Source: JALEFZ01 sp038527485
GTDB taxonomy: Bacteria; Bacteroidota; Bacteroidia; J057
NCBI GenBank assembly: GCA_038527485.1
Contig: JBCBFT010000004.1
Location: forward strand, 59,811-123,810
Length of the DNA: 64,000 nt
Direction: 5' to 3'
Shown here: piece after piece, positions 36,326-44,779 of the stretch
Numbering within the stretch: the first letter of the stretch is position 1
Layout of the letters: each line of letters opens with the position of its first letter
The notes under the pieces: generated by a model
Told to the model about the DNA's origin: nothing
The model's input: only the letters and a program-made list of their open reading frames with translations
Databases searched by the model: none
Position numbers and translations under genes: made by a program

Positions 36326-37417
36326 ATGTTCATGAAACAATCCATGGTTACTTTTTATCGAATCGCTATTCTTCTTTTTCTCCTATCCCTCGTAGGCTGT
36401 TCTACAGAAGTCATCCTTAACGCTCCTCCCAAGGATATCTGGGTGGTCTACGGTGTACTGCGTGAAGAAGCAGACGTCCAATACATCCGAGTTTCTCGTG
36501 GTTTCCTCATAGAAGGAGATGCACTGGCTTTTGCAAAGGAGAATGACCTGACAGGAACAGGCTTACAAGTAAAACTAGAAGGCGCTCAACGTACCTACAC
36601 CGCTACTTATGTCGACTCTGTAGTCAAGGAGCCAGTAGATGGTATTTTCTATGGATTCACAGGTTTGTACAAGATTGAAACAGAAGGCGCTGCTGCCTTA
36701 GAAACTGCTGTACGATACAATCTGACCATTACACAAGGAGATGATCCCAACTTTGAGTTGACAGCGAGTACACGCATCCCTGAGGTTGTAGACATCGAAC
36801 GTCCACGCTACACGCCAGGTCAGGGTCAGACGAGATGCTTAGAGCAGATGACCATACAGGCAGATACTCGGGTAGAGTTTGACGCAGGTGCCATTCCTGG
36901 AGCAGCTTTTGAGCTGAGAGCCTATCTGGATTACACCGAAAATGGTGTGCCGAAGCAAGCCCTTTATGGACCTACAAATATGTTTAGTGAGAGCCAAGGA
37001 TGTACGACTCAAGGAGGAGACAATCCCTACTGCTATGAAATATCCAATGGGGTAGCATTAGTCGATCTGCTGAGTGACATCGATCCTCAGTTTCAAAATA
37101 TCTATGAGTATGACCTGACCAATGCGTGTACACCCCGAGGACAGGAGGAAAATTTCTCAGACGATTTTAGGATCGAAATTACAGCCATGGATTTGGAACT
37201 CAAGAATTATCGTTTGGTCAATGATCCCAAATTCCTGGATTTGAATACGGTCAGACCTGAGTACACAAATATCGAGGCAGCAGATTCTTCCGTAATCACC
37301 TTGGGCGTCCTGGGAAGTACGAGTCGTGCGTCTATCTTGGCCCGTCTATCCGAATGTGCGGAGTATTTGCTCCAGTTGAATGGAACGCCAAAGCCTGAGA
37401 CGCCTTGTGAGTTATAA
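36326..37417 (+). CDS. DUF4249-like outer-membrane lipoprotein
   Basis: 363 residues with a lipoprotein signal (IAILLFLLSLVGC, lipidated Cys about residue 25). The beginning of the mature part, 'PKDIWVVYGVLREEADVQYIRVSRGF', fits the DUF4249 family of Bacteroidota (VVyGlLd...qyIRV). Several Ig/transthyretin-like strands follow, and four cysteines in the C-terminal half may pair. Homologues often sit beside a TonB-dependent receptor; none is present on either side here. The actual start may be the second ATG at 36332. Confidence 0.65.
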   Translation: MFMKQSMVTFYRIAILLFLLSLVGCSTEVILNAPPKDIWVVYGVLREEADVQYIRVSRGFLIEGDALAFAKENDLTGTGLQVKLEGAQRTYTATYVDSVVKEPVDGIFYGFTGLYKIETEGAAALETAVRYNLTITQGDDPNFELTASTRIPEVVDIERPRYTPGQGQTRCLEQMTIQADTRVEFDAGAIPGAAFELRAYLDYTENGVPKQALYGPTNMFSESQGCTTQGGDNPYCYEISNGVALVDLLSDIDPQFQNIYEYDLTNACTPRGQEENFSDDFRIEITAMDLELKNYRLVNDPKFLDLNTVRPEYTNIEAADSSVITLGVLGSTSRASILARLSECAEYLLQLNGTPKPETPCEL

Positions 37418-37824
37418 ATGTGGAGGTAAGGATTCAGGCTAATTGCGAATCATTTGTAGTAAGCCCATGAGATCATGCGTGTGGAGATCTACATACTCGG
37501 CACATGTTCAATAGATTATTGTAGATTTTATGCACTGTGCAGTCTAGTTCAGGCTTTTCAGAATGGTCCGTGTGAGTGTCAGACAGAAAATGTGGAAGCG
37601 GTTCCTCTTGGTTACACTGGTAGCTTTTAGTTCAAAATCAGAGGAAGAAAAATCTTTAGCCTGCTCTTTGTTCCAAAATAGGAGTAGTTGGGTTGATTTT
37701 TGTTTGTATATTTTGTGTGTAAAACAAAAGGATTCTCTCAAAATTACGTTGAATTATTCCGTAAATACTCTTAACTACTGGAAAAATTCATACTTGAGTA
37801 TCCAAGGATACCATCTTCCACTAT
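37418..37824. other. Spacer without recognisable gene
   Basis: Only weak open frames occur (one of 100 codons from 37563 has no family resemblance, a poor start context and overlaps the receiver gene). No terminator, promoter consensus or repeat was found. Confidence 0.4.
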
Positions 37825-38202
37825 ATGAATCTCGATTCTGGACAAAAACGCGTACTGGTAGCTGAAGATGAGGAAATTAACCTTGTCATTGCTACACACA
37901 TTCTCAATAGAGCAGGCTATCAAGTCGTTTCCGTAGACAATGGCGAAGCAGCGATTGAAGCCATTCGCAGTGAAAAATTTGATCTGGTACTCATGGATAT
38001 CGAGATGCCCATCATGGATGGCTTAGAGGCGATTCCCCACATCCGTGACCTCCCCAACGGTAGTACTATTCCCATTGTCGCACTTACGGCCCACTCTCTC
38101 CCCGAGAAACTACAGCAAATTCAAGAAGTAGGCGGCAATGATTATCTCCTCAAACCCTTTGATGAGGATAAGCTGCAGCAAATCATTGACCGATATTTGT
38201 AA
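37825..38202 (+). CDS. Stand-alone response-regulator receiver protein
   Basis: 125 residues, a receiver domain only. Acidic pocket 'VAEDEEIN' (about residues 13-20), phospho-acceptor Asp in 'LVLMDIEMPIMDG', switch Thr in 'IVALTAHS' and Lys in 'YLLKPFD' are all present. With no output domain it acts by protein contact, as in phosphorelays or signalling of the CheY/hybrid-kinase type. The nearest kinase is the multi-PAS protein 4.6 kb upstream; a functional link is only suggested by proximity. Confidence 0.92.
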   Translation: MNLDSGQKRVLVAEDEEINLVIATHILNRAGYQVVSVDNGEAAIEAIRSEKFDLVLMDIEMPIMDGLEAIPHIRDLPNGSTIPIVALTAHSLPEKLQQIQEVGGNDYLLKPFDEDKLQQIIDRYL

Positions 38203-38338
38203 GATAGAATTATTACGATCTATCCGATCATTTTAGCTTTGATTATTTTAATCAATCGAGGGAGAAAGTTTACCCATTTCTTAAAAATCCCTATATTCGA
38301 CTTCTGTAAACGGAATTATCCCCTACAAACATGCTCCC

Positions 38339-39739
38339 ATGGTAAAGTATTGGTATCTGGCTTTCGCCTTATTGATAAGCACACAAGTCGGCTGGTCACA
38401 ACAAGTTCTGATTGATACAGTATTTTTTGACTTTGACAGCGATTATCTCAAGCCCTCTCACAAGGATCAATTGGATTCCATGTCCTCCAAGTTTCTCTCC
38501 TATCCTACGTATTATGTAGAGATCTACGGAAACACAGATAGTATAGGAACTACAGGCTATAATCTGGAACTCTCTGAGATGCGCGCCCGTAAAGTTGCCC
38601 TCTATTTGATAGAAAAAGGAACGCTCGCAGACCGTATTTTCTACGAAGGGCTAGGCACCAACAAACCCGTAGGGCCAAATACCACCTATGCAGGAAGAAA
38701 GAAAAATCGCCGAGCAGATATCTCAGTTATCTATACGCGTGAAATTTTCTCTCCACCCGTAGTGGAAGATACAACGACAACAGATACTGTGTCCGAGACG
38801 CCTGTAGTTGTAGAAGATCCTGCTTCTCTTGTCGATACCGTTTACTGTTCTTATGCTCCTTTTGAAATTGATACAAAAAAGAAAACGGTCATCATCGCCC
38901 CGCAAGGAACTCAGATCACCGTACCTGCAGGTGCTTTCAAAGGCGACACAGAATATATAGAGATCAAAGTGTCGGAGCTGTATACACGTAGAGACATGAT
39001 CGTGGCGGCCATGCCTAGTGTAGAAAAGAAAAAGGGCCCTTTTGAAGCTACAGGCATGTTTACCTTTGAAGCGAGGGATGGACGAAGATTGGCGCAAATA
39101 GTCGATGACAAATCTTTCGAAGTACTGCTCCCCGCGACGCGACGCGATCCTTATACGCGGGTATACTCTGGATCAGGTGGATCCCGAGGCCGTTCTCGCT
39201 CTCGTGGAGGCAATACAGCCAAAGTCAAAAAACCAGCCATGACAGCCGTGAAAGCATGGAACGAAGAAAACTATCAGATTCGATATCTAGGCCCGAAAAA
39301 AGCCTATGCCTTCGAAATCAATAAATCTGGAAAATTTGCCGTAGGACGCCCCCTTCACTATTCCCAAAATACAGAGAAAGACGATCTGGGAACTAACTTC
39401 ATCGTCAAACTCAAAGGCAAGCGATTTGAAAAGACTACGCAGGTGATGCTCGTGGGTGAAGTTGTCAAAACCTATATTCCACTAAAGAAAGTCTCCAAGA
39501 AAGTCTATGAAGGAGATCGCGTGAAATTCTTGGATGATGATACAGAGCTCGTATTGGTCGGTATTCAGTACGATGACAAAGGAGAGCCTTACCTAGCGAA
39601 AATCTCTTTCAAGCCAGGGACCTTCCTCGGAAATAAAAAGCGTGATCCTAAGAAGCGCCCTACCATTAAGTTGAAGGCGAAGTTCAGAAAGATCACTCCT
39701 GAGCGTCTGGAAGAGTTGCTCACAGAGCTCAACGTATAA
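38339..39739 (+). CDS. OmpA-like peptidoglycan-binding protein with unusual C-terminal extension
   Basis: 466 residues. A signal peptide (LISTQVGWSQQ) is followed directly by an OmpA C-terminal-type domain (about 24-130): 'FFDFDSDYLKPSHKDQLDSM', 'VEIYGNTDSIGTTGYNLELSEMRA' and 'GRKKNRRADI'. OmpA domains usually end a protein; here about 330 more residues follow. These are a Pro/Thr/Glu linker, a segment resembling ZU5-like domains ('IIAPQGTQITVPAGAFKG', 'ASMPSV'-type) and a basic C-terminal domain with 'GSGGSRGRSRSRGG' and many lysines. It should bind peptidoglycan in the periplasm; the remainder is unassigned. The next gene's ATG overlaps its stop (TAATG). Confidence 0.75.
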   Translation: MVKYWYLAFALLISTQVGWSQQVLIDTVFFDFDSDYLKPSHKDQLDSMSSKFLSYPTYYVEIYGNTDSIGTTGYNLELSEMRARKVALYLIEKGTLADRIFYEGLGTNKPVGPNTTYAGRKKNRRADISVIYTREIFSPPVVEDTTTTDTVSETPVVVEDPASLVDTVYCSYAPFEIDTKKKTVIIAPQGTQITVPAGAFKGDTEYIEIKVSELYTRRDMIVAAMPSVEKKKGPFEATGMFTFEARDGRRLAQIVDDKSFEVLLPATRRDPYTRVYSGSGGSRGRSRSRGGNTAKVKKPAMTAVKAWNEENYQIRYLGPKKAYAFEINKSGKFAVGRPLHYSQNTEKDDLGTNFIVKLKGKRFEKTTQVMLVGEVVKTYIPLKKVSKKVYEGDRVKFLDDDTELVLVGIQYDDKGEPYLAKISFKPGTFLGNKKRDPKKRPTIKLKAKFRKITPERLEELLTELNV

Positions 39740-40515
39740 TGCTGCGCATTGCTGTAATCGGAGCTGGAAGGCTCGCATGGAACCTCATTCCCCGCATCAT
39801 AGATGCTGGGAATGAGGTTTCTCAGTTGATCAGCCGAGACGAAGAGAAGTTGAAGTTGTTTCAGAAGACGTTTGATCTACCCAATGTCTATACCCAATTT
39901 AACGCGTTAGATGCTTCAGTAGACATTGTATTTTTGACGGTATCAGACAAAGCCATTGAGCCTGTCGCACATAAGTTGGCAAGTACTTCGATCTCGGGTC
40001 CTATCTTTGTGCATACCTCTGGCAGCATCTCGCTCGACGCCATTGAGGTTCTCGGCGCGCGTGTAGGCGTTTTTTATCCTTTACAGATATTCACCTTCGA
40101 TCGACAGGTAGCGTTTCGTGAACTCCCTATTTTCTTAGAGGGCGAAGGAAAAGTGTGGGAAGTATTAAAGGTATTAGCAGATCAACTCTCAAATCAGGTA
40201 TACCAGATGGACAGTGAGGCACGACTCCGTCTCCATATGGGGGCAGTCATCGCCTGTAACTTTCCCAATTTTCTTTGGAAACTAGCCAAAGACCAACTCC
40301 CTAAAGAAGTCGGACTTTCTGTCTATGAAAGCTTAGTACGGGAGACGACAGACAAGGCCTTTTCATTTGGTCCCGAAAATACGCAGACTGGACCCGCTGT
40401 GCGGGGAGATTTTCCAACCCTGAATAAACATCTGGACCTGCTGAAAGATATACCAGAGGTAGCCGAGATGTACCGGAACCTATCCCGATTGATCAATCCC
40501 GATCTGGATCTGTAG
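39739..40515 (+). CDS. Rossmann-fold DUF2520 protein (dehydrogenase-like)
   Basis: 258 residues. The N-terminal NAD(P)-binding fold shows 'IAVIGAGRLAWNLIPRI' (GxGxxA type) and 'VDIVFLTVSDKAIEPVA'. 'VFVHTSGSISLDAI'-like and 'GVFYPLQIFTF' blocks and the all-helical C-terminal DUF2520 domain ('LRLHMGAVIACNFPNFLW') follow. The family resembles pyrroline-5-carboxylate reductase/ketopantoate reductase-type enzymes, but no substrate is known. Its ATG shares one base with the stop of the OmpA-like gene, so they are translationally coupled. Confidence 0.85.
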   Translation: MLRIAVIGAGRLAWNLIPRIIDAGNEVSQLISRDEEKLKLFQKTFDLPNVYTQFNALDASVDIVFLTVSDKAIEPVAHKLASTSISGPIFVHTSGSISLDAIEVLGARVGVFYPLQIFTFDRQVAFRELPIFLEGEGKVWEVLKVLADQLSNQVYQMDSEARLRLHMGAVIACNFPNFLWKLAKDQLPKEVGLSVYESLVRETTDKAFSFGPENTQTGPAVRGDFPTLNKHLDLLKDIPEVAEMYRNLSRLINPDLDL

Positions 40516-40518
40516 ACA

Positions 40519-41739
40519 CTATTCCATCTGCTTAAACCGTAGCTCGACCAAGTCTTGAATGAATGCCTGTATGTTGGACTCTAGGAGGGCATGTTCGTGA
40601 ATCCAAGCCTGGTTCACAGGGGTAAATCGCTCCTTGAGGACATCTGTATGCTCAAGGGCATAGCGCATCATATCTGCAAGGGTATCGGGCGCGAGGCTCT
40701 CTACCACCAATCCGTTATAGGCATGCTGCATCAACTCTCGATGGGCAGGAATATCATTGACAATGGGAATGGCGCCGACAAAACGTCCCTCACTCAGGGC
40801 ATTTGAGTAGCCATCATACATGGGTGTAATCACAAAGGCATCTACCATTCGCCATAAAATCATCATCTCCTCGCGCGGGATGAGCTCTTGTAAGTAGGTG
40901 AAATTATCGAATTGCGTAGCTAATTCTAGGGCTTTGGCTTCCTGCTCTTTAGGTACATCATATCCTGCACTGAGTACGATAAAGTGTGCGTCACGCACGC
41001 CGCGCTTGAGCAGGAGCTCCATAGCTTGCAAAATAACGTCTCCATTGTACACAGGCTTGAGCCCACGAGGGCTGAGGATGACACGCTGCCACTGTCGGAT
41101 CTGAAGCTTTTGCCTGAGGGCAGCTATTTGAGAAGGAGGAACATCAAAAGCTTTTTCTTCTATCCCCCATCGGTTGAGCCGAATCTTATCGGAGGGGACT
41201 TGAAACCATTTTTCGAGTGCTTCTGTCAGTTGGAGATTGTCGCCCGTGACTAAATCAGCTGCTTCAAGTGCGGCGGCTACATTTTTTCGAAAGGTTCTCC
41301 ACTTGAAGGGGAAGATGGCCTGCTGTACAGGACCTAATTTTTGGGTGCGATTGCTACTATATAATCTGTGGGTGGGAAGCTCTAGTTCCTCCAGAGTGGG
41401 AGGATATTCTAAGATATCTGCTCCCATCGCAATCTGTACCAAGGGCCTGAAGCCCGTCCGAGCGCCCCATACGCCATAAGGTGTGACGTTGATAGGATTA
41501 AGTACGTCTATTTGATGTGTATAGAGTGCTTCTCGGAGATCTTCGTAGCTATGAAGGTAGGAGAAATAGGTGATTTTGCCTTGAAGGGTGCGCTGTGGAG
41601 GAATACGGATACAAGTAGCCCCTTCAATTTCACCTTCAAAAAAACTGAAGACCGTTACTTTGGCACCTTGGCTCAACAGACCCTTCACCCATTTTCGGGT
41701 GTGAAAATTATTTGGATCCGATAATACGCCAATGTGCAT
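40519..41739 (-). CDS. Family 4 glycosyltransferase
   Basis: 406 residues with a GT-B fold. The N-terminal acceptor domain begins 'IGVLSDPNNFHTRKWVKGLLSQGAKVTVFSF'. The nucleotide-sugar domain has 'VILSPRGLKPVYNGDVILQAMELL', 'HFIVLSAGY' and the GT4 motif 'VDAFVITPMYDGYSNALSEGRFVGAIPIV' with its EX7E-like acidic pair (E of SEG). It should transfer a sugar from an NDP-sugar to an envelope or secreted glycan. It stands alone and convergent to the DUF2520 gene, with 3 bp between stops. Donor and acceptor unknown. Confidence 0.85.
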   Translation of the reverse strand: MHIGVLSDPNNFHTRKWVKGLLSQGAKVTVFSFFEGEIEGATCIRIPPQRTLQGKITYFSYLHSYEDLREALYTHQIDVLNPINVTPYGVWGARTGFRPLVQIAMGADILEYPPTLEELELPTHRLYSSNRTQKLGPVQQAIFPFKWRTFRKNVAAALEAADLVTGDNLQLTEALEKWFQVPSDKIRLNRWGIEEKAFDVPPSQIAALRQKLQIRQWQRVILSPRGLKPVYNGDVILQAMELLLKRGVRDAHFIVLSAGYDVPKEQEAKALELATQFDNFTYLQELIPREEMMILWRMVDAFVITPMYDGYSNALSEGRFVGAIPIVNDIPAHRELMQHAYNGLVVESLAPDTLADMMRYALEHTDVLKERFTPVNQAWIHEHALLESNIQAFIQDLVELRFKQME

Positions 41740-41936
41740 ACAGAGAGTAAGGATTTATATGCAAACTAGACATTTTGTGTGGCTTTCTACAACTATGAAG
41801 AAGGAATGTCTATCCTTAGTTCAGATTTTCCCCCTAGGATTTATGTAATATTCCAGAAGATTCCCTTGTTTTACATCTCAATCTTCCATTTATCCTCTTT
41901 CTTTCGAGAGGATTGTCGAATCAGATTACAAACCAT

Positions 41937-42893
41937 ATGGCTGGTACAGCTAAAGGACCTATATACGCCGCAGTTGCTGCAAATGTGGCGATTGCGATTG
42001 CAAAGTTTATTGGAGCAGCCATCAGTGGCAGCTCCGCCATGCTTTCTGAAGGCATTCACTCATTTGTGGATTCGGGCAATGGCCTCCTCCTCCTGTACGG
42101 AATCAATCGTGCGAAGAAAGGACCCGATGAGGAGCATCCGCTGGGGCATGGCAAGGAATTGTACTTCTGGTCGCTGGTTGTGGCCATCCTGATTTTTGCC
42201 TTGGGCGGGGGGGTCTCACTCTACGAAGGATACCATCACATCATCGATCATGAGGTGCCTGCGGAGGGAGAATCTTCCAACTACATGGTGAGCTACATTG
42301 TACTTGCGCTGGCAGCAGTATTTGAGGGAGCAGCACTGATTTTTGCCTTGCGCAGCTTCAACAAGACGCGTAGGAAGCGCAACATGGGCTTTTGGGAGGC
42401 CATCAGAACAAGCAAAGACCCTGCGGCTTTTGCCGTCATCTTCGAAGACTCTGCTGCCTTGTTAGGATTGATTATTGCCTTTCTCGGACTGTTACTTACT
42501 GATATCACAGGTAATCCGATCTTTGACGGAATTGCTTCTGTCACTATTGGGATATTGCTAGCTGTAATCGCTGTATTGCTTGCTGCCGAAACGAAAGCCT
42601 TGCTTATCGGAGAGAGTGCCTTGCCCGAGGTACGTGAAGGAATCAATCAGATCGTACTGGATGATCCCGAAGTGGATAGTATGTCTCCACCTATTACCCT
42701 TCACTTTGGTCCACAAGAAGTACTGTTGGCACTGGATGTAGAGTTTGAAGATGATTTATCCTCAGATCAAATTGAAGCAGCGATTCGGCGGATCGAGAAA
42801 AAGATTAGGGAAAAATACCCCATCGTCGGACGTATCTTCATCGAAGCAAAAGCAATGATCAAGCATCCAGGAAAGCTGGAGAAGCCCGATTGA
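41937..42893 (+). CDS. Cation diffusion facilitator (CDF) transporter
   Basis: 318 residues from ATG 41937 (MAGTAKGPIYAAVAANVAIAIAKF); a TTG eight codons upstream is less likely. Six transmembrane helices and the CDF signature 'GSSAMLSEGIHSFVDSGNGLLLLYGI' with the TM2 acidic/His positions, 'HPLGHGKELYFWSLVVA' and 'AVIFEDSAALLGLIIAF' (TM5 Asp). The C-terminal cytoplasmic ACT-like metal-sensing domain starts near residue 240. It exports divalent cations (Zn, Fe, Mn or Co) in exchange for protons; selectivity is not clear. The TM2 site reads SEGIHSFVDSGN, as in the Fe/Zn-type branch. Confidence 0.88.
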   Translation: MAGTAKGPIYAAVAANVAIAIAKFIGAAISGSSAMLSEGIHSFVDSGNGLLLLYGINRAKKGPDEEHPLGHGKELYFWSLVVAILIFALGGGVSLYEGYHHIIDHEVPAEGESSNYMVSYIVLALAAVFEGAALIFALRSFNKTRRKRNMGFWEAIRTSKDPAAFAVIFEDSAALLGLIIAFLGLLLTDITGNPIFDGIASVTIGILLAVIAVLLAAETKALLIGESALPEVREGINQIVLDDPEVDSMSPPITLHFGPQEVLLALDVEFEDDLSSDQIEAAIRRIEKKIREKYPIVGRIFIEAKAMIKHPGKLEKPD

Positions 42894-43052
42894 TACTATT
42901 TTACAAATAGTCTAGGGAAAAATGACGAGCACTTATATGAGGGTTAGAAGCTCAGGCATTGTCCTGAAGGGATAATGTCATACAGCATGCGGAGTTTCGT
43001 CCCATGCTCGGAGTAGCCTGGACCTTATGTCTTCTTTCTACGCTCGTCAATC

Positions 43053-44444
43053 CTAAATCAGGGTCAGCTTATTATTGATCTCCAAGGCCATTGCTTCCTG
43101 TTTCAGTTCGTACTTGATCCTACGAAGATAGTCCAGTACTTCGTCTAGATGTCGATCTAGGTCGTTTTGGGTAATGTAAGAATGGATGATATAGACCATT
43201 TCCCCTATCAGTCCTAAGGATTCGCTATTCCAGACACCATTTCCAACTTTACAAGTAGCCCCTCCAAAGAGCTCCGCCATGAAATTTAGGGCTTCCTCCA
43301 TGTAGTTTTCGGTATTGACTACTTGGTCTCCGTCTACTGTGGTAGGAATAAACATGCCGATGCTGTTGCTGCGTTCGAGGCGATCGAGGCAGGTACTTAC
43401 AATCTGCATCATTTCCTCTGGAACATTGGTGATGGGTTCTTTCAGATGGAAGGTGGGAAATTTCTCGATATAAGGAATCATATAGTCCGCTAGCGGTTCG
43501 ACCTCATCGAGCAGATCTTCAGGGCGTCGTTGAGAGAAGATCGAGAAGACGCGTGTTTGATTGGGGCGAATGAAAGCTTTGAGCTGCTTATGCACGACTT
43601 TTGCATCTTTGATACCTAGTTCATTTGCTTGTGAAAGGACCAATACCTGTGTCGCGTCTTCGAGCATCATATAGATGGCGTCGTCCATCCCACCATGGAT
43701 ATTGATGACGATATTGGTGTATTGATGCTTGATTTTATCTAGAAGAATGGTAGTCTGTGTAGCAAACGGGAGGTAATCATCTTGTTGGGGAAACAAAATG
43801 TCGTATCCATTGGGATGGTTGTACACGGTCTTGCCTTTAGGGAGTTGTTCTCCTTTGAGAACGCGCCACGGATTGGGATATTCGAGATAAGCGGTAGAAG
43901 TTTTGCGTGTTTCATACATCTCCTGTGCAAGGAGAGTCCCCAAAGTTGTCGATCCTGTTTGATCTTGTGCATTGAAGAGGAGGATCAGTTGGAAGTCGGC
44001 CTGATCATTGGCGATGCGACGACTCGACTGGACGAGATACCGGCCAAGGATCTTAGCCAGTTCGATGGCCACTGTCGAATGCTTGTGCATGATGTTTAAG
44101 AAGTCATCCCGCTGGATGACCAAGACATCGACATCACTGATGGCCATGACGGAGGCCGAGCGCGGCTGGTTTTCGAGTATCCCCACCTCACCAAACGTAT
44201 TGCCCCGCATCAGGTAGGCCAGGATATTCTCCTTCCCTTTTACCATATTTTTTACAGCGACAATGCCATTCATGATAAAAAAGAGTGTCGTACTAGGTTG
44301 CCCTTGCCATACGATCACATCATGGGGAAAGTATTGTCTTACTTTAGCCTTTTGTGCGACCAGTTTGAGAGCATCTGAGGATAAGCCAGAGAAAAGATTC
44401 GCCTGAGATAGCGTTTCTATAATATCTTTATTGTCTTTAAACAT
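43053..44444 (-). CDS. cNMP-binding protein with degenerate ParA/MinD-like domain
   Basis: 463 residues from ATG 44444 (MFKDNKDIIETLSQ), where the cNMP-binding domain begins; the frame extends 88 codons upstream without similarity. Residues 15-135 form a cNMP domain with an intact phosphate-binding cassette (FGEVGIL at 84-90, then PRSASV with R95), so real cAMP/cGMP binding is expected. From about 150 there is a ParA/CpaE/MinD-like fold: 'FQLILLFNAQDQTGSTTLGTLLA' is split here as strand LILLF and loop QDQTGSTTLG, a P-loop missing the Gly-Lys of a Walker A, and 'YTNIVINIHGG' corresponds to Walker B. A helical C terminus follows. No HTH is present, so it is not a CRP-type regulator. It is divergent from the adenylate cyclase gene. 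Confidence 0.8.
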   Translation of the reverse strand: MFKDNKDIIETLSQANLFSGLSSDALKLVAQKAKVRQYFPHDVIVWQGQPSTTLFFIMNGIVAVKNMVKGKENILAYLMRGNTFGEVGILENQPRSASVMAISDVDVLVIQRDDFLNIMHKHSTVAIELAKILGRYLVQSSRRIANDQADFQLILLFNAQDQTGSTTLGTLLAQEMYETRKTSTAYLEYPNPWRVLKGEQLPKGKTVYNHPNGYDILFPQQDDYLPFATQTTILLDKIKHQYTNIVINIHGGMDDAIYMMLEDATQVLVLSQANELGIKDAKVVHKQLKAFIRPNQTRVFSIFSQRRPEDLLDEVEPLADYMIPYIEKFPTFHLKEPITNVPEEMMQIVSTCLDRLERSNSIGMFIPTTVDGDQVVNTENYMEEALNFMAELFGGATCKVGNGVWNSESLGLIGEMVYIIHSYITQNDLDRHLDEVLDYLRRIKYELKQEAMALEINNKLTLI

Positions 44445-44779
44445 ATGTAGCCCAAGATAAGAAAACAGCAGAGAGAGATTCTGCCGATACAATTTAAGGT
44501 AAAAATTTATGGTAGGATAGACCTTATACAAAAATGAATGTTGAGAATACCTTAGAATATTCGAATATCTATCCTTCGTGAGATGCAAAACATATATTTC
44601 TCTTTCTTTTTTACTTTTTCGCTTAAATCTGGGAGAAAATAGGAAAAATTGCATTTCCTCTTTCAGGGGGTGAGATCCTACCCCAAAGATTCTTTGGGGT
44701 TTGGCCAATGTTTTGCAACTTGGATATATGAATCTTTCTGTCTTTGTCTATAGAGATAGAATCAAAGGATACCTGAAAC
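44445..44779. promoter_or_regulatory. Intergenic region between divergent cNMP-binding protein and cyclase genes, with exclusive hairpins
   Basis: The 335-bp gap contains the block GGGGGT (44666-44671), ACCCC (44680-44684) and TTTGGGGT (44693-44700). The central ACCCC can pair with either neighbour, so two hairpins are mutually exclusive; the second (CCCCAAA-N5-TTTGGGG) ends 79 bp before the cyclase ATG. If transcribed, this could be an attenuator-like leader or a dimeric protein site. No clear -33/-7 promoter was recognised on either strand. Confidence 0.35.

Noticed and set aside
37563..37865. Possible small gene of 100 codons
   Set aside because: Overlaps the start of the receiver gene, has unusual composition and no recognisable signal; regarded as chance.
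41779..42192. Open frame overlapping the CDF transporter start
   Set aside because: The CDF frame carries complete family motifs; the other is out of frame with it and featureless.
42894..42918. Hairpin ACTATTT/AAATAGT after the CDF gene as terminator
   Set aside because: Short AT-rich stem without a T-tract; too weak to list.
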